A stretch of 64,000 nucleotides of DNA from Xanthostigma xanthostigma. Its lineage: Eukaryota > Arthropoda > Insecta > Raphidioptera > Raphidiidae. Made by a program: the position numbers and the translations under genes. Below, piece by piece: positions 56,122 to 64,000 of this stretch. Location of the stretch: positions 20,186,001 to 20,250,000 of the forward strand of contig OY754467.1 of the NCBI GenBank assembly GCA_963575645.1, written 5' to 3'. Each line of letters opens with the position of its first letter. The stretch's first letter is position 1. The notes beneath the pieces were generated by a model, which saw nothing but the letters and a program-made list of their open reading frames with translations, did no database searches and had not been told where the DNA came from.

Positions 56122-57065
56122 CTTATAACTGATGCCGAAAGTATGCATACTTTCGGTGGAGATATGAAGAAAAATTATTTTTTTTACTTTTTAGCTGCAC
56201 ATTGTGTTTTTTCTAACTATAATTTTATTCATTATTATTGTTTATTTTATGTATACAGCGGTTATCATCTCGGGCTAAGAAAATAAATCTTTGTAAAAAA
56301 ATAATATATTTATTACTTTTTGAATCAAAAACCTTTCTTGATCAAAAAAATGTCTGTAGAAGAGATTAAAAGGAGGTGTTATTTGAGATGCTTAGTCCTA
56401 CACAGAATTGTTAGTGCAAGGATGGAACAATGCTATTTATTTCTTTATATCAATATTTGGTCTTGAAAATTAATAGACAAATGTGTTGGGTGATGAATTA
56501 TATAATAACGTTTTGAAGTCCATTGAATTCGTGAACGCAGTCAACTTGCGCAGTGGGTGGAACAACATTTCCCCATATATCTGCTGAGTAAAGGTGGTAG
56601 ATTGCAATATTACGTACAGTAAGTTAAGTATGCAGTCATCGTAGACTACTTACGTAGTTACTGCAACAAGTAATACCGGTATTACATAACGCAAACTGCT
56701 TATGGCAACTGTCTGCTCATAAACTGGACACACCAATATAAATATAGTAATAATATTACAGAATCCATCAACAGTACTGGACAGCATTAATAGATGCTAT
56801 ATATTGAAGCTGTCAGATTACACAAGGTGGAACCGGTGCTGGGGAAATAGATGGAATATCTATTGTTTTTTGTCTTAGCATGTCTCAAAATATGAACCGT
56901 CCAAAAAATTTGTCGATTATACAAAAATAATATAAGTTAGAGTACGATAACTCGATTTTCAAAATATCCACTGGAAATACAAAATTATTATTTTATATAA
57001 CATATTTAACAGTGTTAATAGCCGTTTTAAGTGCGGAAAATTGATTTTTTTAAATTAATTTTTTT
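56122..57065. other. AT-rich sequence, nothing recognised
   Basis: A small direct complement pair ATGCCGAAAGTATGCATACTTTCGG near 56132-56156 forms a perfect short palindrome (CCGAAAGTATGCATACTTTCGG). No gene. Confidence 0.4.
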
Positions 57066-57213
57066 GCGCAGTGAAGAAAGGGGAAGGCGTTTGGGGGGAG
57101 TTCTTTAAAAGACAATAACGGGGTCGTGTCGATGCGATGGCGTTTATTTGCGCAGTGAAAAGGGGAAGGCGTTTGTGGGGAGTTCTTTAAAAAACAATTA
57201 CGGGGTCGTGTAT
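57066..57213. repeat. Tandem duplication, period 84 bp
   Basis: GCGCAGTGAAGAAAGGGGAAGG to ACGGGGTCGTGT repeats from 57150 as GCGCAGTGAAAAGGGGAAGG to ACGGGGTCGTGT, with a short unmatched stretch between. Confidence 0.75.
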
Positions 57214-58206
57214 ACAAAGTGATATAGTTAACAGTAATTATACACCAGTTGCTATGACGATTTCTGATTGGTTAGATTAAAAAAAATGACAGTGAAAAAC
57301 GAAAAGTAGTTCCATTTTTGAGGAATAATCCACAAAGTTGTTATTTTTGGAACGTTAAAATTTAGCGTTTTGTATGACTTAAAAAAAAGTGAAATTTGGG
57401 CACAGATAACCACAATCGTAGACTGTTCGTCACATTTGGCCAGATTTTTGTAAAATATATGTGGCATCACTCTGTAGGCATGCTCTATTAAATATAAAAA
57501 TAATGATTAAAATCGGTTTAAAACTGGCGGAGATATCTCGGAACATACATAAATAAACGCGTCGATTGTATAACCTTCTTTTTTTGCAGTCGGTAAAAGA
57601 AAATGGTTGCTTTCATGTGCTCCTAATATATATAAATTACAAATTTTTCTCCGATAGTTCGCTGTCTGATTTTTTCATGGTCTGTTCGGTTTATACATGG
57701 TTGAAGGTCGTTGAAACTTTATAATCATACGAAACTGCACAAAGCGTCGTCACTTATACTCGTAAAACTTATAATGCTCTTTTGAGCTAACAATGTTTGA
57801 GAGACTAAATTTATGTTCCCTTTTATAACAGTTTCTTATCGACATTTTTACTATGGTTGACAATATTATGGTCAATACTGTATTATTTTATAGTAGAGTC
57901 ATTATTACATATATATTTAATATATAAGAAGAGGTGTGGCAGATTCTGTATATTTACTTTCATATAAGTAAAACCTCGTCTGGCGGTGCCTTTTTAGTCA
58001 AATAGAAGCTCGCTCGAAGACAAAACTGTTAGAAATTAATCCTGATGACAGCAATTCCTCATTCTCTAGACACCTGCCACTATGACGAGCTATCAATCTC
58101 TTGTGTGAAGCGAGCACATAAGGTTTACCTCTTTATTTGTAGGTTAGAAAATAAAGGCCTCCATATTGTAGAATGTTTTCAAGAATGAGGAAATGACTAG
58201 TGGAGG
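57214..58206. other. AT-rich sequence, nothing recognised
   Basis: The minus-strand frame at 57252-57470 has no recognisable motif. Confidence 0.35.
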
Positions 58207-58227
58207 GTGATTATGAATAATTTATAT
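58207..58227. repeat. Left 21-bp target duplication of SINE
   Basis: GTGATTATGAATAATTTAT plus AT; identical to 58639-58659. Confidence 0.85.
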
Positions 58228-58638
58228 AATAATAATGCATTTAACGTCCATTTCTCGACTTTATGTCATAACAGACGCCACTCGCACCATTACTAGTTTT
58301 TTTTCTACCACACTTCCCGGTATTTTCTACAATTTTTAAACTTCAAGTTAATTAATAGCAATGGGCGAATGAAGGAATTTTTAGGAAATTAGGGTAAGGT
58401 ACGCAAATTTTGAGCATAGGAGTTTGAGAGGTAATCGGCCATTGCATTGAATAAGGAACCATCTCGATATTTATCTGAAATTGTTGAGGGAAACCATGGA
58501 AAACCTCAACAAGGTGGGCGGTACAGGAATTACCGTTTCTCGGCGAAAGTCAGTGGGAAAAACTCCCAGCCACATCTGCCCCCGCCGGGATTCGAACCCG
58601 GTACCTCCCGAATGCGAGTCTAGTGCTCTCACCGCTCA
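58228..58638 (-). mobile_element. tRNA-derived SINE, about 411 bp
   Basis: Read on the minus strand, box A TGAGCGGTGAGAGC is right at the start (complement at 58625-58638) and a perfect box B GGTTCGAATCC follows (58588-58598). They form a tRNA-related head continuing into CGGCGGGGGCAGATGTGGC. The body contains GGGAGTTTTTCCCACTGAC, TTTCGCCGAGAAACGG and GAGGTTTTCCATGG. The tail is AT-rich, ending near 58228. An exact 21-bp direct repeat flanks the element, as for LINE-mediated insertion. The head lacks the acceptor-stem bases normally before box A, so the copy is slightly 5'-truncated or the family starts there. Confidence 0.85.
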
Positions 58639-58659
58639 GTGATTATGAATAATTTATAT
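58639..58659. repeat. Right 21-bp target duplication of SINE
   Basis: Identical to 58207-58227. Confidence 0.85.
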
Positions 58660-58697
58660 GATCGTAATCATTTTTTAAAGGCCGTTTTAGACAAGCA

Positions 58698-58720
58698 ACT
58701 TGGCTGTCAACCAAGTTGAC
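58698..58720. repeat. Small hairpin CAACTTGG/CCAAGTTG
   Basis: Exact 8-bp stem with a 7-base loop, near a larger hairpin. Confidence 0.5.
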
Positions 58721-58816
58721 AACTTTAACTAGTTTTAAAGGCACAGCTGTAAAAAACAACTGCATTGAAATGCGTGAGCTTGTTTGGATCTACCTATATT
58801 TGTGAAAAAACTTTTT

Positions 58817-58926
58817 CGATTATGAAAATGAAACTTCAAAATTACTTCCAAATTTTCGTTTGCTAGACGAAGCTGTCTAGCAAACGAAAATTTGGAAGTA
58901 ATTTGGAAGTTTTATTTTCATAATCG
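58817..58926. repeat. Hairpin with 52-bp arms
   Basis: CGATTATGAAAAT.AAACTTC through TTCGTTTGCTAGAC pairs with GTCTAGCAAACGAA through ATTTTCATAATCG with about two mismatches and a loop of five or six bases. A third, direct copy of GAAAATTTGGAAGTAATTT follows at about 58934. Confidence 0.75.
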
Positions 58927-59137
58927 ACAAAAAGAAAATTTGGAAGTAATTTTACGCGTGGCGTCAAGTAACTTGGATCCAAATATCAAAGCAATTTCAC
59001 GATGCAATGCCTTGTCTTGAATTTAAAATTATAATTCCAATAATTACTTTTCAAACGTTTATTCAGTCCAACCTTTAGCTCATAATTTTTCTGAGTAGCT
59101 CGTGGTTTCAATAGGTCTCTGCATCCTTGCTATAGAG

Positions 59138-59343
59138 CAGCGATTCCTAAAAAGTGGTCCGCGGAACACTGGGGTTGCGTGGAAGGATCACAGGGGTTCC
59201 GCGGTCTGTCCGAGAGTTAAATAAAACTTTCATGGAATAGACTTAAGGTAAACACTTTAGTTATCAAAGTAGCCAGCTAGGGTTCCGCCAAAAAAAGTAT
59301 GATCAATTAGGGTTCCATGGTCAAATAAAATTGGGAACCTCTG
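59138..59343. mobile_element. Short non-autonomous hAT element, 206 bp
   Basis: Begins CAGCGATTCCTAAAAAGTGG then TCCGCGG, and ends GGGAACCTCTG, the well-known hAT end pattern (CAGnGGTTCnCAA...GGTCCGCGG). Flanks CTATAGAG (59130-59137) and ATATAGAG (59344-59351) are an 8-bp duplication with one mismatch. GGTTCC motifs recur inside. Non-coding. Confidence 0.8.
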
Positions 59344-59860
59344 ATATAGAGTATAAGACTATCGAAAATACGTGAGTACTGAGTAATGAGTGTATGCATA
59401 ATTGTTTTACGGACACTAATAATTGTTATTAAATTTTTTGCATAACTCCATAGATTTATATTGTCCGTTATCAAACATTTAAAACCGTTAAATACACGCA
59501 ATTTCGAAAAAAAATTATTCGAACAATGACAAGAATTCAAATGACATACCACAAAAAAGTAATAAAACGTACAATGCACTTTATAGAACAGTAAAGTAAA
59601 TATTTTTTCGCGTATTCTTTCATAATAGTGTGCAAAAAGTCAACATAATAGATCATTAATCATATGTTTTCTCATAAACATGAGGTAAAATGAACCTGAA
59701 ACGTACAGGAAACGTTATAACGAATTTATTAGTGTATTTGCCATAAGGCACTTACACTATTGGCGTCGGTCGGATGGCGGGACCTAGGGGTCGGACCAAA
59801 ATTTCTCGACGTTTCATAGCCTCCTAAACACTTTGGCACCATTTTTGGAAAAGTATGTTT
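59344..59860. other. AT-rich sequence, nothing recognised
   Basis: The 90-codon minus-strand frame (59307-59579) starts outside and ends inside the hAT element and has no family resemblance. Confidence 0.35.

Positions 59861-60414
<554 letters not shown>

Positions 60415-60451
<37 letters not shown>
60415..60451. repeat. Poly(A) tract, 37 bp
   Basis: Uninterrupted A run on the plus strand (T on the gypsy strand), near the presumed outer part of the LTR region. Confidence 0.95.
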
Positions 60452-60453
<2 letters not shown>

Positions 60454-60479
60454 AAACGTGAAAGAGGAAAAGAAAACTA

Positions 60480-61004
60480 GGCGTGAGCGTCATACCTTTT
60501 TCTGAAGAGTACTTACTTACACTTGAACAATACTTATTCTAGGAATACTTTACATAATTCGTGAGTGACTACGGGTATTTAGGCGCTTCATAGTAGTACA
60601 ATGAAGTCTAAATTCCGTTTTGAGAAGAAGTTTGAAGATGATTCTGTGGTTTATTCCATGAGCGTCCTTTTCATGCGACCACACCGAATCCCGGAAAACA
60701 ACTTAATGTTTGTTATTTTTCCGTAACTAATCAATATTGATTTTAATTATTTCACACCTAACAACTATTGTTTGTCACTTTTTCACTTTTTGAAAATCAC
60801 AGATACCGCGTATTTAGAGTCAGACGACTGGATCACACGATAGACACACTTATGTTTATAAGTCCAAGCCACGCGATCCAAATCGTACCGCGCATGCAAA
60901 TATCCGCGAATTTAGTGATTTGATTTCCTTATTTATTTATTTTATTATAATAATTTTTATGCTAATATTAAAAAAATGTCGCGGTGCTATGGCACCACGT
61001 GACA
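60480..61004 (-). repeat. Putative 3' LTR of the gypsy element (left edge uncertain)
   Basis: On the minus strand the LTR would start TGTCACGTGGTGCCATAGCA directly after the polypurine tract, with the canonical TG. Inside are a TATA-like TTATAAAC (complement near 60854-60863) and, downstream of it, an AATAAA signal (complement TTTATT 60650-60655). This order fits U3-R-U5. The outer CA end and target duplication could not be identified because the 5' LTR lies outside the window, so the left coordinate is a guess. Confidence 0.5.
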
Positions 61005-61018
61005 GGCTCCCCCTCTTT
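61005..61018 (-). promoter_or_regulatory. Polypurine tract of the gypsy element
   Basis: Minus strand AAAGAGGGGGAGCC immediately before the TG of the presumed LTR. In LTR retrotransposons this primes plus-strand DNA synthesis and sits exactly at the inner edge of the 3' LTR. Confidence 0.65.
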
Positions 61019-61544
61019 AGTGATTAGGAGGTACTCCGCTATACTACTAACTGTACATACAACAAGAAATTCACAACAATGAATTTATCTTTGTTGTAAC
61101 TAAGTCAACAATCACTTGACAATCTACCATATCCCATACTATGGCAGTTGAAGTGTGCTCTTCATAAATAAGCTCTAATTAAATTTAACTAATCTAAATT
61201 GATCTAACGAGATGAAACAACCACCGATAATACGGAAATTATGGGGTCGTAACCTGACTGGCTGAAGGAGACAGCTTAAACGTTAGACGAAATTGGGCCT
61301 TAGGAAAGCGCCGGAATGTAAACAAGGACAAGCTTATAATCTAAAACAAAGGACGAGAATAACGAAATAACACAGGGAGAATTCTTTATTTAGGAAAATA
61401 AAGCATAACTCAGGTACGAAAAATAACTTAAACTTTTATTGTTAGTAATATCCTAACCTAACAACACTTGACGTTTGACAGATGTCAGCTGTCTGACATT
61501 GAACTTGAAATTAAACTAGAGGGCAATGACCTCGGGTGAATTTT
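61019..61544 (-). other. Non-coding 3' region of the gypsy element
   Basis: About 525 bp between the pol stop and the polypurine tract. Frames are interrupted, and no envelope-like gene or membrane-spanning frame is visible, so this element looks like a pol-ended, env-less Ty3/gypsy copy. Confidence 0.55.
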
Positions 61545-64000
61545 TCAATTGTTAACAGACGGAATTTTCTTCAGATGTTCAATATGAGATTTAAACATCT
61601 TTTTGGAGGATGGATCTTGAAGGATGCAGCTAACAGGACTCGTAAATTCTAAAATTACACGGGGATTACTGTAACGAGGACAAAGTTTGAGGTGAAAATT
61701 CGGTTTCATTTTGTTATAATGTAACCTTTGTACAACAAAATCGCCGACTTGAAACTTCGACTGCAACGAACGGTTTTTATTGAAATATTTCGCTTGTAGA
61801 TCATGTGATTTTGACAGAGCTAGGCGAACTTGATTTTCGGAAGGCAAAGCGTCTTGTTCCCACACAGATGACAAATTCCATTGTAAATCGAGTGGAAATT
61901 TGATTTCTCTTGACAAAAATATCTTACAAGGTAAATTTTTAATACTTTCATGATATGAAGAATTATTGGCGAAGGTTATGTGATTTAATAACAAGTCCCA
62001 ACTGAGATGATCGTCAAACTTTTGTTGAAGTAAAATTGACAGAGCAGCTCTAACGTTTCGTATTACTCTTTCTACAGCATTGGACGAAGGATGATAAGGC
62101 GAACTGTGAATGACACGTGAACCCCAGGAAGTACAGAATTCATTAAACTTGTTTGACGTAAACGAAGTCGCGTTATCGGAAACTATTTTAGTTGGTGGAC
62201 CGTACGTGGTAAAGACTTGATGTAGACATTTTATTATCGACGTGGAACTGGAATCAGGAATCGCGTAAGTTATTAACCACTTGCTGTAACTATCCAGAAT
62301 TAGAAGAACATATTTATTCCCGGAATGTGATTTGACAAGCGGTCCCATGAGATCAATGTAAATTTTATCCCACACAGATTGTGGAGGATTAGACGACATA
62401 ACTACTTTATCAGGATGTTGATCTGATTTATGCGTTGCACAGAGCATACAATCTTTAATAAATTGACGAACCTCAACAAACATGCGCGGCCACCAAAATC
62501 TTCGTGATATTGAACGATACGTCTTCGTGACTCCGGGATGACTGGCGATTTGTGAATTATGAAACTGTTCCAATATTTCTTTCTTGGAGGCGGACGGAAC
62601 AACAATACGTCGACGACGGTTGCGGCCTACGAGTCGAACCAGGAAATTCTTGTGAATAGCGAAATTTTTCTGAGGTAAACCTTGATTAATTTGACTTTTA
62701 AGGCGGTTTAACTCAGGATCTTGATCTTGCAGGATATTAAGTTCGGTAAACGGATTTTTAATTTCCGTAATGGGATTGAGAAAATTTGATTGTATTGCAT
62801 TTTTCTCAGAAGTTTCGGATTCAGCTACCAAACGGGATAAACAATCGGCAGTACAATTTACTTTACCGCGAATATGTTCGACTTTGAAACTGAAACGACT
62901 GATGCGAAGTAACCACCTACCTACACGACCTAAGTTGCGGGGGTGCTGAATTAACCATTTGAGACAGGAACTATCTGTCTGAAGAATAAAAGTTTGATGC
63001 GAGAGGTAAGATTTCATTTTTTCCATAGCCCAAATACATGCTAAAGCTTCTTGTTCGTACGTACTGTATTTCTTCTCGGCGGATGTCAAACGTCGGCTTG
63101 CGTACTGGATCGGGTGTAGACCATCTTCAAAGGATTGTAAAAGAACACAACCAACATGATTTTGACTGGCGTCGGTTTGCAGAATGAATTCGCGTTGAAA
63201 ATCGGGAAAACGTAGAACTGGTGAACTTGACAGAGCTTCACGAAGTTTGCGAAAAGACTGAATATGCGTTTCCGTTAAATTATATTTGACATTTTTCTTC
63301 CGTAGATCATTGAGTGGCGACATTATCTGAGCGTATTCGGGGATAAACTTAGCGTAATAACCAACCATTCCAATAAACGTTTGAAGCTGTTTCAAATTCT
63401 TCGGAATTGGCAAATTCTTTATCGCTTCTACTTTGTCGGGATCCATGGAAAGACCGTTGCTTGAGACACGATGACCCAGGAAGTTGAGTTCGCTTTGGGC
63501 GAATTTTATTTTATCCGGATTCACGGTAAGATTAGCTTCTTTTAGACGTCTTAACGTTTCTCGAACGTGTACCATATGAGATTCCATATCGGGACTGTAT
63601 ATTAATAAGTCGTCGAAAAATACAATCACAAACTTGTATCTTAAATCGGCAAAAATGTCAAACATCAGACGGTTTAGAGCACTAGGTGAAATAGATAGCC
63701 CGAACGGAGCCTTATGAAATTTCCACTGGCCTTCAGGAGTGACGAACGACGTTAGACTCTTCGATTTGTCAGATAATTCAACTTGGTAAAAGGCGCTGTT
63801 TAGATCCAACGTGGTGAAAACTTTGGCGTTTTTTAAGCACTGGAAAATGTGCTCAATCGACGGAACAGGAAAACTATCCATGACAACCTTTTTGTTTAAC
63901 TGGCGATAATCAATACAAAGTCTATAACCTCCACTTGATTTCTTGACAAGAAAAGCCGGTGAAGCGTAAGGGGATTTACTAGGTGAAATAACGCCTTTAT
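61545..64000 (-). CDS. pol: Ty3/gypsy pol polyprotein, C-terminal part (RT-RNase H-integrase)
   Basis: Reverse transcribes element RNA and integrates the DNA copy. The frame is open across the right edge. Upstream of the Met at 63881 it continues 39 codons, including ISPSKSPYASPAFLVKK and RLCIDYRQLN of RT, so that Met is not the true start. Numbered from it: RT catalytic D26 in TLDLNSAF and D90-D91 in FFDD (F where the family usually has Y). RNase H follows with D237, E276, D303 and D346. The integrase zinc motif is H441, H448, C478, C481, and the core D510, D569, E604 (35 apart, DD35E). The C-terminal PRYSNPRVI is a degenerate GPY/F module. RT, RNase H, integrase order defines Ty3/gypsy. No stops or frameshifts, so possibly a recent copy. 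Gag, protease and 5' LTR are outside the window. Confidence 0.95.
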   Translation of the reverse strand, partial: KGVISPSKSPYASPAFLVKKSSGGYRLCIDYRQLNKKVVMDSFPVPSIEHIFQCLKNAKVFTTLDLNSAFYQVELSDKSKSLTSFVTPEGQWKFHKAPFGLSISPSALNRLMFDIFADLRYKFVIVFFDDLLIYSPDMESHMVHVRETLRRLKEANLTVNPDKIKFAQSELNFLGHRVSSNGLSMDPDKVEAIKNLPIPKNLKQLQTFIGMVGYYAKFIPEYAQIMSPLNDLRKKNVKYNLTETHIQSFRKLREALSSSPVLRFPDFQREFILQTDASQNHVGCVLLQSFEDGLHPIQYASRRLTSAEKKYSTYEQEALACIWAMEKMKSYLSHQTFILQTDSSCLKWLIQHPRNLGRVGRWLLRISRFSFKVEHIRGKVNCTADCLSRLVAESETSEKNAIQSNFLNPITEIKNPFTELNILQDQDPELNRLKSQINQGLPQKNFAIHKNFLVRLVGRNRRRRIVVPSASKKEILEQFHNSQIASHPGVTKTYRSISRRFWWPRMFVEVRQFIKDCMLCATHKSDQHPDKVVMSSNPPQSVWDKIYIDLMGPLVKSHSGNKYVLLILDSYSKWLITYAIPDSSSTSIIKCLHQVFTTYGPPTKIVSDNATSFTSNKFNEFCTSWGSRVIHSSPYHPSSNAVERVIRNVRAALSILLQQKFDDHLSWDLLLNHITFANNSSYHESIKNLPCKIFLSREIKFPLDLQWNLSSVWEQDALPSENQVRLALSKSHDLQAKYFNKNRSLQSKFQVGDFVVQRLHYNKMKPNFHLKLCPRYSNPRVILEFTSPVSCILQDPSSKKMFKSHIEHLKKIPSVNN

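Noticed and set aside
60415-60451. Poly(A) tail of a processed pseudogene or LINE
   Set aside because: No coding or LINE-like sequence precedes it and no flanking duplication was found; kept only as a homopolymer.
60480-61544. Envelope-like gene between pol and the 3' LTR
   Set aside because: All frames are interrupted and no long hydrophobic or signal-bearing frame exists.
62402-62605. 67-codon minus-strand frame
   Set aside because: Lies in another frame within the gypsy pol gene.

Overview
The window reads as non-coding, AT-rich DNA from an animal nuclear genome, most likely an insect. It contains a Ty3/gypsy pol gene, tRNA-derived SINE sequence, hAT-, Mutator- and Harbinger-like miniature elements, a LINE 3' end, a long AT microsatellite and many inverted-repeat elements. 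I found no convincing host gene, no spliced coding region, no rRNA and no prokaryotic signal. The insect assignment is inference; I could not fix the order, although several dispersed repeats resemble ones common in insects such as Hemiptera.

Layout. From 1 to about 8.5 kb there is mostly unrecognised AT-rich sequence with foldbacks at 0.87-1.04, 2.44-2.97 (two arms of about 206 bp, almost identical) and 5.36-5.65 kb. From 8.5 to 13.6 kb there is a TTAA-flanked MITE, a 1.76-kb foldback with 0.51-kb arms and two further elements nested in its spacer, a TAA-flanked MITE and a copy of a CCATTCCAAC-ended family. From 15 to 21.7 kb there are small palindromes, a Mutator-type miniature element (9-bp target duplication, inverted arrays of ATTATCCCCG motifs) and two larger degenerate foldbacks. 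From 21.7 to 31.2 kb there are three copies of a GACGTGATAACGTC-ended family with shared ends but different interiors, the second TTAA MITE, a perfect 106-bp-arm hairpin flanked by a 12-bp direct repeat, and a broken transposase C-terminus.

From 31 to 44.7 kb there are hairpins, a tRNA-like SINE head, two foldbacks, further copies of the CCATTCCAAC family (one with a 259-bp tandem duplication), a 1.47-kb inverted repeat with 0.67-kb arms, and the 3' end of a LINE. From 47 to 60 kb there are copies of a dispersed repeat starting CTAGCGGTCCCG (one split by an 830-bp hAT element with an exact 8-bp target duplication), two more hAT elements with near-exact 8-bp duplications, a TTAA-flanked foldback, the second TAA MITE, a SINE with a 21-bp target duplication and an (AT)n tract. 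From about 60.4 kb to the right edge lies the 3' part of a minus-strand Ty3/gypsy element: a putative 3' LTR, polypurine tract, non-coding gap and an open pol frame (RT, RNase H, integrase) that runs off the window.

How it works together: the only intact coding capacity is the gypsy pol. Nearly everything else is non-autonomous and would depend on transposases or reverse transcriptases encoded elsewhere. The notable property is the density of long inverted repeats with almost identical arms, which if transcribed would form long double-stranded RNA.
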